Source: Roseovarius nitratireducens (GTDB taxonomy: Bacteria; Pseudomonadota; Alphaproteobacteria; Rhodobacterales; Rhodobacteraceae). From it: a DNA stretch of 47,701 nt. The first letter of the stretch is position 1; the number at the start of each line of letters is the position of its first letter. The DNA lies in assembly GCF_002925845.1 (NCBI RefSeq), contig NZ_PDNI01000032.1, positions 1 through 47,701 on the forward strand, given 5' to 3'. This document shows, in pieces, positions 33,880 through 41,464 of this stretch. The notes under the pieces are model-generated. The model ran no database searches. It worked only from the letters and a program-made list of their open reading frames with translations, and was not told where the DNA came from. Made by a program: the position numbers and the translations under genes.

Positions 33880-34316
33880 TCCGCGTTCCCCGGCCCGGTC
33901 GCGGTCACGCTCAGAACCGGCACCTCGACCGTGATCTCCCCGGCATTCTCGAAGGTCAGGGTCAGCGGAAAGGTGCTGCCCTCCTCCAGCTTCCCGGTCA
34001 GATCCATCAGCATCAGGTGCATTCCTCCGGGGGCGAAGGTGACGGGTGTGCCGGGGGTGAGATCGAGTGCTTCGATATGGTTCATGCGGGAGACGCCGTT
34101 GGTATCCGTTACAGTGTCATGCAGCATCACATGGCCCGCCGCGGGCGTTTCAAGCGCCGTGAGCTGGTCCGCGATATCGCTTTCCAGCGTGAGGTATGCG
34201 GCGCCGGGGCGGCTGGCCAGGATGCTGGCGCGGGCCCACGGGTCTGTGACACTCAGATCGGCGGCGGCGAGAGTCGGGAGGGCCGCGCAGAAGACGGCGA
34301 GCGCAATGGGTTTCAC
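33876..34316 (-). CDS. PCuAC periplasmic copper chaperone
   Basis: A 146-residue exported protein. It carries the complete H(M)X10MX21HXM copper-site spacing: His66, Met78, His100 and Met102, in HDTVTDTNGVSRM...GMHLMLM. PCuAC delivers cuprous copper to the Cu-A or Cu-B centres of cytochrome oxidase together with SCO. It starts with GTG overlapping the SCO stop by 4 bp. The signal peptide ends near residue 19. Confidence 0.9.
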   Translation of the reverse strand: MKPIALAVFCAALPTLAAADLSVTDPWARASILASRPGAAYLTLESDIADQLTALETPAAGHVMLHDTVTDTNGVSRMNHIEALDLTPGTPVTFAPGGMHLMLMDLTGKLEEGSTFPLTLTFENAGEITVEVPVLSVTATGPGNAE

Positions 34317-34969
34317 GATGATGATCCTGTCGCTTGAATGAGAGCCGATAGATTTTCGGCAAAAGTTTCAGCGGGCGCGTCACCCTCCAGCCAGACATCG
34401 ACGAAGCCGCCGTCGGGGGCCATGACATAGATGTGTCCGGAATGGGCCATGGTGTAGCCGTTGGGTGCGGTGGTATCCTCGGCGCGCTCGTACCAGACGC
34501 GGAAATTGCCTGCGGCCTCAGCGATCTGCGCCTCCGTCCCCGTGAGGCCGACCATGCGGGGATGGAAGGCTTCGACATAGGCGGCCATGACGTCGCGCGT
34601 GTCGCGGGCCGGGTCCACCGTGACGAAGATCGGCGTTACCTGCGCGGACTTGGGGCCGAGTGCGTCCATCACCTGCGCCATGTAGGCCAGCGTTGTCGGG
34701 CAGATATCCGGGCAATGGGTAAAGCCGAAGAAAACCAGCTGCCACTGGCCGTCGAAGTCGTCCGCCGTCACCGATCGTCCGGTATGGTCGGTCAGGGTAT
34801 AGGCATTGGTGATCGCCGCCTCGCCGGTGACGCGGGGGCCGGGCAGGTCTCCCGGGGTCTGTGCCCGCCAGAGGAACGCGGCCCCTAGCGCGACGACAGC
34901 AACGCCGGTCATTGCCCAGAGACCGCGACGGATGCGGCTCAAGCCGCCACCGTTCGAAGTTTGGTTCAT
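34313..34969 (-). CDS. SCO1/SenC-family copper chaperone
   Basis: A 218-residue protein with an N-terminal membrane anchor (about 17-34) and a thioredoxin-fold domain. Copper ligands are Cys86 and Cys90 (FTHCPDICPTTL) and the distal His in MAHSGHIYVM. It inserts copper into cytochrome oxidase or acts as a thiol reductase for it. The ATG at 34969 is preferred over an upstream alternative in the same frame because it gives the normal length. It is paired with PCuAC. Confidence 0.92.
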   Translation of the reverse strand: MNQTSNGGGLSRIRRGLWAMTGVAVVALGAAFLWRAQTPGDLPGPRVTGEAAITNAYTLTDHTGRSVTADDFDGQWQLVFFGFTHCPDICPTTLAYMAQVMDALGPKSAQVTPIFVTVDPARDTRDVMAAYVEAFHPRMVGLTGTEAQIAEAAGNFRVWYERAEDTTAPNGYTMAHSGHIYVMAPDGGFVDVWLEGDAPAETFAENLSALIQATGSSS

Positions 34970-35032
34970 GTGATCGGGCCTTTCAAAAAGTGGGACCGCC
35001 CGGGCCAAGACCGCGGCCCGGGCAGCGGTCGC

Positions 35033-35338
35033 TCAACCGTCCTGCGGCGCGGGGTCCGCATTGGTCCCGGCGGGCGGCATGTCATGCTCGGGGCTGTGAT
35101 GCGCCATTTGTTGCATCATCTCGGTGCAGGCCTCCATCATCGGGCCCATTCGCTGCATCATCTGCATCATGCCCATCATGTTCTGCATCCCGGACATGTC
35201 ACCGCCCATCATGTCGCCCTGTTGCATCATCTGCCCGTCCATCTGCGCGGGCGCGGTGTCGTCCTTCGCAAGAGCCATGGGAGCAGCGATCAGGGCTGCG
35301 AACGTGGTGGCGAGGCTCAGTCTAGTGGTCGTCTTCAT
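35033..35338 (-). CDS. Methionine-rich exported protein
   Basis: A 101-residue protein with a signal peptide (about 1-24). Almost a third of its mature central part is Met in MM, MxxM and GM motifs (QMMQQGDMMGGDMSGMQNMM and onward), plus a single Cys and a HH pair. Such Met-rich sequences bind cuprous or silver ions in the periplasm. It matches no single named family that I can be sure of. It stands 63 bp ahead of SCO in the same direction. Confidence 0.8.
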   Translation of the reverse strand: MKTTTRLSLATTFAALIAAPMALAKDDTAPAQMDGQMMQQGDMMGGDMSGMQNMMGMMQMMQRMGPMMEACTEMMQQMAHHSPEHDMPPAGTNADPAPQDG

Positions 35339-35365
35339 GGTCGTCTCCTTCGTTGAGGTTAAAGG

Positions 35366-35638
35366 TCAGTCCCTCGTCGTATCCGGCACATCGGCCCGGG
35401 TTTTTGCAGCGTCACAACCCTTGCTTTTGCACATGACGCAGTATCCGGTGGCGCACATCACCGCGCAGGGGGCGAGGCTCAGGATCAGGGGCGCCACACC
35501 GATCGCGGCAAGCCAGCCCCAGTTGAGCCAGAGGCCCGCGCCAACCACGATCATCGCCGCGATCACGGTCTGGCGGCGGCTCAGGGGCCAGCGGGCGGGC
35601 GCACCTTGGCGGCGGCGCACAAGAGGTATGTTTGTCAT
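35366..35638 (-). CDS. Small membrane protein with cysteine-rich tail
   Basis: A 90-residue protein. A basic N-terminus is followed by two close hydrophobic segments (about 26-44 and 45-60) and then a Cys-rich patch CAVMCATGYCVMCKSKGC (five cysteines within about 18 residues). This is suggestive of a metal site at the membrane face. Its family is unknown to me. It overlaps the TlpA-like gene by 4 bp. Confidence 0.75.
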   Translation of the reverse strand: MTNIPLVRRRQGAPARWPLSRRQTVIAAMIVVGAGLWLNWGWLAAIGVAPLILSLAPCAVMCATGYCVMCKSKGCDAAKTRADVPDTTRD

Positions 35639-36165
35639 GGCGTGTCTTTTCCTTTTGCTATGATTGTCTCAAAAAGTGCGATATTTTCCGGACTGTCCCA
35701 CTCGGACGGACCAACGAGACGGCCAAGCTCGCGGCCCTGCCGATCAATCAGAATGGTTGTCGGCAAGCCGTAGGCCGCGAAAGCCATCATCACGCGGGTC
35801 TGATCGGCCAGATACATTCCAAGATGCCGGATCCCGATTTCTTCATAGAACTTGCGGACTACCGGCATCCCCGCACGGTCGATGGACAGTGGCAACACGT
35901 GGAAATCCTCCCCGCCAAGCCGGGCCTGGAGGGCGTCGAGCGTCGGCATCTCCTCGCGGCAAGGCGCGCACCAGGTGGCCCAGATGTTCAGCAGCACAAC
36001 CTTGCCATGGAAATCATCGAGCATCAGGTCGCGCCCGGCGCCGTTCACGAAGGGGGGCGAGGGCATCTCTCGCGGGCTGTCCCGAAGTGGCATTACCGGG
36101 CCCGCGGCGACCGGCGTGGCCAATGCCGCCGCAGCCGTGGCGACAAGGAAGTCTCGGCGTCTCAT
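35635..36165 (-). CDS. TlpA-type periplasmic thioredoxin
   Basis: A 176-residue thioredoxin-like protein. The signal region has a twin-arginine-like start (RRRDFLVATAAAALA), and the active site is IWATWCAPCREE (Cys66, Cys69), followed by a GLPTTILID strand with the cis-proline. TlpA proteins keep SCO and the Cu-A site reduced. It overlaps the dsbE-like gene upstream by 4 bp. It is likely reduced by the CcdA encoded at the cluster end. Confidence 0.88.
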   Translation of the reverse strand: MRRRDFLVATAAAALATPVAAGPVMPLRDSPREMPSPPFVNGAGRDLMLDDFHGKVVLLNIWATWCAPCREEMPTLDALQARLGGEDFHVLPLSIDRAGMPVVRKFYEEIGIRHLGMYLADQTRVMMAFAAYGLPTTILIDRQGRELGRLVGPSEWDSPENIALFETIIAKGKDTP

Positions 36166-36734
36166 GGGGTTGCCTCCGCTTGCAGCGCCCGGACCACGGG
36201 CATGATGTCGGTTTCCAGGATCTGCCGGTTGAATGGGCCCACATGTTTCATCGCGATGCGACCCTTTGCGTCGATGACGTAGGTTTCTGGCACGCCGTAA
36301 ACCCCCCAGTCGATGGCAACGCGGCCATTCCGGTCCGCCCCTATGCGGGTGAAGGGATCCCCCAACTCATCCAGAAACGCGAGCGCGGCGCCCGGTGCGT
36401 CCTTGTAGTTGATCCCATGGATCGGGACCGCGCCGGTTTGGGCAAGCGCCACCAAGAGCGGGTTCTCGGCGCGGCACGGCACACACCAGGACGCCCAGAC
36501 ATTGACGATGGACACTTCGCCCGTCAGATCAGTGGTGGCCAACCCGTCGCTGCGCCCCTCTATGGGCGGCAGATCGAATTCCGGCACCGGCTTGCCGATC
36601 AGGGTCGAGGGCAGCCGGTCGTCCGTGTTCCAGAGCCCCCAGTAAAAGGCGGCGCCAAGCCCGGCGAAGATAGTCACGGGCAACACCATCAGCAGGGAAA
36701 CGCGGTTTCCTCGCGATGTCGTCGGCATGCTCAT
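36162..36734 (-). CDS. DsbE/CcmG-like thiol-disulfide protein
   Basis: A 190-residue membrane-anchored thioredoxin-like protein (helix about 13-32). It carries IGKPVPEFDLPPIEG, the WASWCVPCRAE active site (Cys84, Cys87) and YGVPETYVIDAKG, which are diagnostic of CcmG/DsbE. In cytochrome c maturation it reduces the apocytochrome CxxCH motif; a c-type cytochrome is encoded next to it. It overlaps that gene by 4 bp. Confidence 0.9.
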   Translation of the reverse strand: MSMPTTSRGNRVSLLMVLPVTIFAGLGAAFYWGLWNTDDRLPSTLIGKPVPEFDLPPIEGRSDGLATTDLTGEVSIVNVWASWCVPCRAENPLLVALAQTGAVPIHGINYKDAPGAALAFLDELGDPFTRIGADRNGRVAIDWGVYGVPETYVIDAKGRIAMKHVGPFNRQILETDIMPVVRALQAEATP

Positions 36735-37210
36735 GACCCGCCCTCGTCATTGGCTGTCACCTCGGCCTGAAAATCACGTGCGCGCTCGGGCCAGGTGCTC
36801 TTGATAAAGGCCAGCACGGCGCCGATCTCGTCGTCGGACAGGACCCCCTCGAAGCCCGGCATGTCGCTCTCGTAGCCGGGCACGACGGCGCTGACACCCA
36901 GCTTGGTGATGGTGAACAACTGACGGTCGGCATGGTGCCAGGTATGGCCGCTCGCATCATGCGGCGGGGCGGGCATTCGTCCGTTGTCCTTGCGCCGCTT
37001 CCAGTCAGGTTCACCCTCCAGGTTGGCCCCATGACAGGACGCACAGTTGTCCGCATAGACGGCCTGCCCAAGGGCGACCTGTTCGGTCGTCACCGGCGCG
37101 CCGAGAGAGGTCAGTCCGTCAGGAACGACCGGCGCGTCGGCCGCGACGACCCAGACCGTCGAGCCAAGCGCCACAACGAGACCAGCCGCGAAGAGACCGG
37201 GGCGGGTCAT
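36731..37210 (-). CDS. Monohaem c-type cytochrome
   Basis: A 159-residue exported protein with one haem-binding CASCH (Cys56, Cys59, His60) and a likely axial Met in the SDMPGFEGVLSDDEI region, typical of class I cytochromes. The signal or anchor spans about 5-22. It may carry electrons from the multicopper oxidase or the thiol proteins of this cluster. It overlaps both neighbours by 4 bp. Confidence 0.9.
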   Translation of the reverse strand: MTRPGLFAAGLVVALGSTVWVVAADAPVVPDGLTSLGAPVTTEQVALGQAVYADNCASCHGANLEGEPDWKRRKDNGRMPAPPHDASGHTWHHADRQLFTITKLGVSAVVPGYESDMPGFEGVLSDDEIGAVLAFIKSTWPERARDFQAEVTANDEGGS

Positions 37211-37383
37211 GCAGGCTGCCGCAGATACTTGACCAGCGCCGCCACCGCGAGGACGAGCACCGCGACAAACAGCAGCATGACAAGGCCTCCGCCCATCATC
37301 ATTCCCATCATGGGGCCCCCCATCATCTGGCCCATGCAGTCGCCCGCAAAGCCCGTCCCGGGGCCGTCTACAGTTCCGTTCAT
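37207..37383 (-). CDS. Tiny methionine-rich membrane protein, 58 aa
   Basis: A 58-residue protein. Residues 16-31 are CMGQMMGGPMMGMMMG, followed by one membrane helix (about 34-50) and a short basic tail (VKYLRQPA). The Met cluster faces one side of the membrane and could bind cuprous ion. It overlaps the cytochrome gene and the 47-residue gene by 4 bp (ATGA) on each side, strong evidence that it is translated. Confidence 0.8.
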   Translation of the reverse strand: MNGTVDGPGTGFAGDCMGQMMGGPMMGMMMGGGLVMLLFVAVLVLAVAALVKYLRQPA

Positions 37384-37523
37384 GTCGAACTCCTTATGTG
37401 TTTGAGAATTTCACGGACCACGAGACAGACTGCGCCCGCGGCCAGTATGGGGCTAAGGGTCACCGCGATAATCGCGACGGCGGCCTCCAACGTATCGACG
37501 AGCATGTCCGCGCGCTCATTCAT
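37380..37523 (-). CDS. Tiny membrane protein, 47 aa
   Basis: A 47-residue protein, MNERADMLVDTLEAAVAIIA followed by a hydrophobic stretch with one Cys and ending VVREILKHIRSST. It has one or two helices and no recognised family. Its start overlaps the DUF411 stop by 8 bp and its stop overlaps the next start by 4 bp. This packing is the main support. Confidence 0.7.
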   Translation of the reverse strand: MNERADMLVDTLEAAVAIIAVTLSPILAAGAVCLVVREILKHIRSST

Positions 37524-37995
37524 CGGCATAAACGGCCACGCCGTCCGGGCCGAAGGCATAGGTGCGTAGGGTTCCGGTTTTCGCGGGTGCCATACCCGGC
37601 GCGTTGCCGGGCATGCCCGGCAGAGTGATGCCGGTGATGTCGGGGCGCTCGTCCAGTAGCCGTTCGATGATCTCGGACGGGACAAGGCCGCTGACCACGT
37701 AGCCGTCGATCATGGCGAGGTGACAGCCAACCCCCTGCTCGGGCACGCCCGCGGCAACGGAGCGGTCAACGAAGTCATGATCATCGATCACGTTGACCGC
37801 GAAGCCCTCGGCGCGCAGGTATTCGGCATAGGCGTCGCAGCAGCCGCAGCCGGGGCTGCGCCAGATGGTGACCGGTTCCGCGCCCTGCGCGGCGGCGGAT
37901 GCGATAACCGGTGACGGGGTCTCGCGATCTGTCGCGACATAGGCGGCCGTGGCCGCGCCTGCGATCCCCAGGGTGACGGCAAGTACCATTTTCAT
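37516..37995 (-). CDS. DUF411 family copper-associated protein
   Basis: A 159-residue exported protein with the DUF411 core: IWRSPGCGCCDAYAEYLRAEGF (Cys50, Cys52, Cys53), a GVGCHLAMIDGYVVSG segment with another Cys and His, and IERLLDERPDITGITLPGMP. The family is repeatedly found in copper-resistance loci and is thought to be a periplasmic metal binder. The ATG at 37995 gives a clean signal peptide. It follows the BNR gene by 16 bp. Confidence 0.87.
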   Translation of the reverse strand: MKMVLAVTLGIAGAATAAYVATDRETPSPVIASAAAQGAEPVTIWRSPGCGCCDAYAEYLRAEGFAVNVIDDHDFVDRSVAAGVPEQGVGCHLAMIDGYVVSGLVPSEIIERLLDERPDITGITLPGMPGNAPGMAPAKTGTLRTYAFGPDGVAVYADE

Positions 37996-38011
37996 GATCG
38001 GTGTTCCTTTC

Positions 38012-38947
38012 TCAGAGCGCGGCAAGCGTGGCCCACGTGGCGCCACAGTCCCGGCTGTGTTTCAGTTTGGTCGCGGAGGTGGCGGCGATGTGGTCGGGGT
38101 CTGCCGGATCAACGGCAAGCGCCTGTGCGTGCAGGCTGGACCTGTTCTCCCAGGCAACGCCGCCATCCGTGGAGGCCCAAAGCCCCGAAGGCAGCGCCGC
38201 GTAAAGCCGTTCCGGCGCACTATGGGCTGAGACCAGCGATTTGACGGGCTCGCCTTCAGGCAACGGGGCTTCCGGCGCGGGCGACGTTCCCGCGACCAGC
38301 GCATCCATCGCGTCACCCGCCACCACGTCCTGCCAGCGGCAGAAACAGTCAGGTACTCGGGTCACGCCCTGGTCGGTCCCGGCATAGATCCAGATACCGC
38401 CCATACCGCTGGCGAGATTGACCGAAGCAAGCGTGAGCACCTCGCGCCCGGCCTCGGCAAGCCAAGGGCGGTCCATGACGAAAGACCAGCTGATCCCCGC
38501 ATCCTCGCTGCGCCACAGCCCGTCTTCCGCGAGCGCTGCATAGACCGTGTCCGGCGCCTCCGCTGCGACGGCGAGCGCGGTGACCTGTGCCAGCGGCAAG
38601 CCGCCCGAGGCAGCGGCCCATGTTCGGCCCCCATCCTCGGACCGGTCCAGCCCGCCCCCGTCCAGCGCTGCGAAGAGCCGTCCCGGGCGGTTTGGGTGAC
38701 AGGTCAGCCCCCGGATCGGGGTGCGGGGCGTGGTCAGGAGCACACCGTCGCCAGACGGACCAAACCGCCACACCTGCGCGCCCGCAACGACAAGCGCATC
38801 GTCGTCGAAAGCCAGGGCAGGGGCGGTGATACCCCCGGCCCGCGCCCGCCACGTTGGCAACAGTCCGGCGGCGGCCACACCGCCAAGCATGAAAAGCACG
38901 CAGCGCCGTCTGAGGGGCCGTCCGTTTTCAGAGTTTACATTCAGCAT
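38012..38947 (-). CDS. BNR/sortilin-like beta-propeller repeat protein
   Basis: A 311-residue exported protein with a twin-arginine-like leader (RRRCVLFMLGGVAAAGLL) and repeated SEDGGRTW-type Asp boxes: SEDGGRTWAA, SEDAGISWSF, STDGGVAWEN and SRDCGATWAT. It should form a beta-propeller like photosystem stability factor HCF136 or BNR proteins. Its role in the copper cluster is unknown; it sits between the oxidase (10 bp gap) and DUF411. It could be a docking or assembly factor for the oxidase. Confidence 0.8.
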   Translation of the reverse strand: MLNVNSENGRPLRRRCVLFMLGGVAAAGLLPTWRARAGGITAPALAFDDDALVVAGAQVWRFGPSGDGVLLTTPRTPIRGLTCHPNRPGRLFAALDGGGLDRSEDGGRTWAAASGGLPLAQVTALAVAAEAPDTVYAALAEDGLWRSEDAGISWSFVMDRPWLAEAGREVLTLASVNLASGMGGIWIYAGTDQGVTRVPDCFCRWQDVVAGDAMDALVAGTSPAPEAPLPEGEPVKSLVSAHSAPERLYAALPSGLWASTDGGVAWENRSSLHAQALAVDPADPDHIAATSATKLKHSRDCGATWATLAAL

Positions 38948-38957
38948 CGCTTTCCCC

Positions 38958-40418
38958 TCACGCCACACGGATCACGCCCATCATCCCGCCCGCCTGATGC
39001 TCGAGGATGTGGCAATGGAACATCCAGTCGCCCGGATTGTCGGCGACAAAGGCAATCTCGACACGTTCACGCGGGGCCATCAGCACCGTGTCCTGCCACT
39101 CACTATAAGCCGTGGGCGTCCCGTTGCGGCTGATCACGCGGAAGGAATGGCCGTGCAGGTGGATCGGGTGGTGGAACGCCGTGGCGTTGGTCATGGCGAT
39201 AACGTGGCTGGCATCGCGTTCCAGCACCAGCATCGGGTCGAGGATATGCCCTTCGGCTGCGGCGCCGTTGATGAACCAGATGCCGCCGTCGTGCATCCGG
39301 TTCATCATTCCGCCGCCCATCATGCCGCTCACACCGCCGCCGTCATCGGCAAGGCCCATCTGACGCTCGATCATCCTGCCCATCATGCCGCCGGTGAAGG
39401 TCACTTCGTGACGGCGGGCGCGGGCGACGTTGGGCTCGGGCAGCGGATTGGGTGCCAGCGCCATCTCCCAGTCGGGGGCTGTGTCGCGCAGGGGCGTCTC
39501 GAAGTAGGCCAGATCGACCACTTCGAAATTCCGGTCCGAGAAGAACCGGTCGATGACCGTTACCGTCTCGCCCGGTGCGCCCGTCATGTCGAGCATCAGA
39601 TCGACCCGCATGGCCGGGCCGACCACCACCCATCCGCGCGCGTCTTGAGGTGCGTGCGGCGTTACCGGCTGCCCGTCAAGCGCGATGACCTGCGGTGCCA
39701 GATCGCCGAAATCCAGTGCGAAGATGCGGGCATTGGCGGCGTTGATCAGGCGCAGCCGGATGCGTTCGCCCGCCTTTACCTGTACCGCATCCGGCACGCG
39801 ACCGTTGATCGTGACGGTGTTGCCCAACCGCCCGCCATGGCTCATGTCATGAAACCCGCCGAAATCTTCAGCGATCCCGGCCTCTTGGGTCAGGCGCCAG
39901 TCGTCGAGCACCCAGACCATCTCGCGATCCACGCGCGGCGGGTTTGCTTCTTCGATGATCAACGCGCCGTAAAGCCCGCGCCCGACCTGCTCGAAGCTGC
40001 GCTGGTGCGGGTGATACCAGAAGGTTCCGGCATCGACGGCATCAAACGCGTAGGTAAATGTCTCACCCGGCGCGATCGGGGCCTGCGTCAGATGCGGCAC
40101 GCCGTCCATGGCGTTGGGCACCCGCAGCCCGTGCCAGTGCACGGTAGTGTCCTCGTCCAGCGCGTTCTCGACCGCGATGCGCAACCGGTCGCCCTGCCGC
40201 ACGCGAATCTCCGGGCCCGGCACAGCGCCGCCATAGCACCAGACGTCAGTCTCGGCCCAGGGTTCGGGGGCCAGTTGCGCCCGTCCCGGTGCGGCGCGCA
40301 GGGTGAAGGTATTGGGCGTGCCCGCCCATGCAGGACGCATGGAAACTGCTACACCTGCCGCGGCACTGCCGGCGAGAAAGCCGCGGCGCGAAAGCGCCGG
40401 AGTGATTTTCGATTTCAT
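38958..40418 (-). CDS. Multicopper oxidase (CueO/CopA-like)
   Basis: A 486-residue enzyme with a Tat signal (SRRGFLAGSAAAG). Three cupredoxin domains carry the four copper-ligand motifs: TVHWHGL (His94, His96), FWYHPHQ (His136, His138), HPIHLHGHSF and HCHILEHQAGGMM. A Met/Gly-rich insert (GGMMGRMIERQMG, then GMMGGGMMNRMH) before the last domain resembles the cuprous-ion gate of CueO. It probably oxidises toxic Cu(I) in the periplasm. It is first in the 15-gene cluster. Confidence 0.92.
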   Translation of the reverse strand: MKSKITPALSRRGFLAGSAAAGVAVSMRPAWAGTPNTFTLRAAPGRAQLAPEPWAETDVWCYGGAVPGPEIRVRQGDRLRIAVENALDEDTTVHWHGLRVPNAMDGVPHLTQAPIAPGETFTYAFDAVDAGTFWYHPHQRSFEQVGRGLYGALIIEEANPPRVDREMVWVLDDWRLTQEAGIAEDFGGFHDMSHGGRLGNTVTINGRVPDAVQVKAGERIRLRLINAANARIFALDFGDLAPQVIALDGQPVTPHAPQDARGWVVVGPAMRVDLMLDMTGAPGETVTVIDRFFSDRNFEVVDLAYFETPLRDTAPDWEMALAPNPLPEPNVARARRHEVTFTGGMMGRMIERQMGLADDGGGVSGMMGGGMMNRMHDGGIWFINGAAAEGHILDPMLVLERDASHVIAMTNATAFHHPIHLHGHSFRVISRNGTPTAYSEWQDTVLMAPRERVEIAFVADNPGDWMFHCHILEHQAGGMMGVIRVA

Positions 40419-40481
40419 GTGTTTGTCTCATCTGATCTTTGCCGTCGGGGTGCGCACAGAGTTTGCGCGATCGAGTGCTTC

Positions 40482-40502
40482 CCGAAACCGTTCAGGTTCC
40501 GG
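40482..40502 (-). promoter_or_regulatory. Candidate operator dyad before the copper cluster
   Basis: CCGAAACC-gttca-GGTTCCGG, an 8-bp dyad with one mismatch and a 5-base centre, about 65 bp before the oxidase start. Long-arm dyads like this are the usual targets of MerR-type metal regulators such as CueR, and a MerR remnant lies nearby. No experimental support can be read from the sequence. Confidence 0.35.
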
Positions 40503-40556
40503 AGGGCACAGGCCGACAGTCACGGAGACGCTATGATCAGCGCCTGTGGTGTCGGA

Positions 40557-40904
40557 TCAGATGAGGTGTCGGGGTGGGAACGGATCCGGTGGTGAACGCT
40601 GACCATGCGGCACGGCCACGCTCAGGGGGAGGTTCTGACGAAGGGTGGGTATCATATACTCAAAAGACGCAGCCGCCGTCAGGGCCATCGCGCCGGGTGC
40701 AGTGCAATCGAGTTGGCACAGCGTCGTGTCGTCAGCACCTTCGCCATCTGTCGGACAGCCTTGACAGTCCTCTATGGCCATCGCGCCGCCATCCATCACG
40801 GCCATTTCCAGCGCCATATCATAGGCGCTCACCGCATGCGCGATATTGCCCACGGCAAAGACCGCGAGAAATGCCAGTAGCAGGATGGATGATAGGCGGC
40901 GCAT
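40557..40904 (-). CDS. Small exported cysteine-containing protein of unknown function
   Basis: A 115-residue protein with a signal or anchor (about 5-24). Cysteines fall in pairs, EDCQGCPTDG and LCQLDCTAPG, and there are several Met residues, consistent with metal binding. The ATG at 40904 is chosen because residues of a longer frame are not leader-like. It lies upstream of the multicopper oxidase on the same strand with about 140 bp between them. Confidence 0.65.
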   Translation of the reverse strand: MRRLSSILLLAFLAVFAVGNIAHAVSAYDMALEMAVMDGGAMAIEDCQGCPTDGEGADDTTLCQLDCTAPGAMALTAAASFEYMIPTLRQNLPLSVAVPHGQRSPPDPFPPRHLI

Positions 40905-40999
40905 ACGGAGAAGATAGGCTGAAGGGGTGGGCCTGTCCAGCCAGGAGCCTGCGACCTTTCGCGCAGCGGCAATCGGCCGTTCGGAACGAGAGACCCGCA

Positions 41000-41146
41000 T
41001 CAGCTTGGCTCTTTATTCGAGACAACAGCCAGATCCTCGAGGATCTGGCAATCTGGCCGATGATCGCCTGCGCAGCTCTCGATGAGGTGACCGACGGTGG
41101 CGCGCATCGCGGTCAGTTCGGCGATCTTGGCGTCGATAAGCTCCAC
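41000..41146 (-). pseudogene. C-terminal remnant of a MerR-family regulator
   Basis: About 48 residues (VELIDAKIAELTAMRATVGH...CAGDHRPDCQILEDLA) match the dimerisation helix and C-terminal cysteine region of metal-sensing MerR proteins. The DNA-binding half is absent upstream. A short stretch CRRRNRGHPVEL just before it looks like a further fragment joined by a small deletion. It is probably the remains of a copper- or heavy-metal-responsive regulator. Confidence 0.65.
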
Positions 41147-41270
41147 CGGGTGCCCGCGGTTTCGGCGCCGGCACACGCTGATCAACGCGTTGCGCGGGCA
41201 TCTGGCGGAGTTCGGCCTCATGCCCCCGACCTCGAGCAAATTTCCAGACGTCAAGTTACAGTACCGTGGG

Positions 41271-41464
41271 TCATTCTGCGGGCCGATTTCTGTCGAGCTT
41301 CTCCTGCCAATGCGTGGGAAGGCCATGTGCGCGGGCCCCCTCTCGAAGCAGCGTGATGTAGCGCAGGGACGGATTACCGTCCGTTTCCTTGCCCTCTACG
41401 ATATAGGTGACGCAGGGCATACGGTTTCCTTCCCTATCCTCCGCCTCGATCCGGAGTTGGCGGG
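41271..41464 (-). pseudogene. Fragment resembling gamma-glutamylcyclotransferase (AIG2-like) C-terminus
   Basis: A frame reading LRIEAEDREGNRMPCVTYIV, then NPSLRYITLLREGARAHGLP and a stop at 41271. The ...PSxRYLxLLxEGAREHGLP pattern is typical of the end of AIG2-like gamma-glutamylcyclotransferase proteins. Everything upstream is missing: the frame runs into the truncated MFS gene at about 41465-41475. It is a deletion scar rather than a working gene. Confidence 0.45.

Noticed and set aside
35033-35338. Met-rich stretch as a simple-sequence repeat rather than a gene
   Set aside because: It has a proper signal peptide, an ATG start and cluster context, so it is kept as a gene.
38721-40595. 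A 624-codon plus-strand frame opposite the multicopper oxidase and BNR genes
   Set aside because: It is the antisense shadow of two clearly recognised genes; its product is His/Arg/Pro-rich with no domain. Long shadow frames are expected at this GC content.
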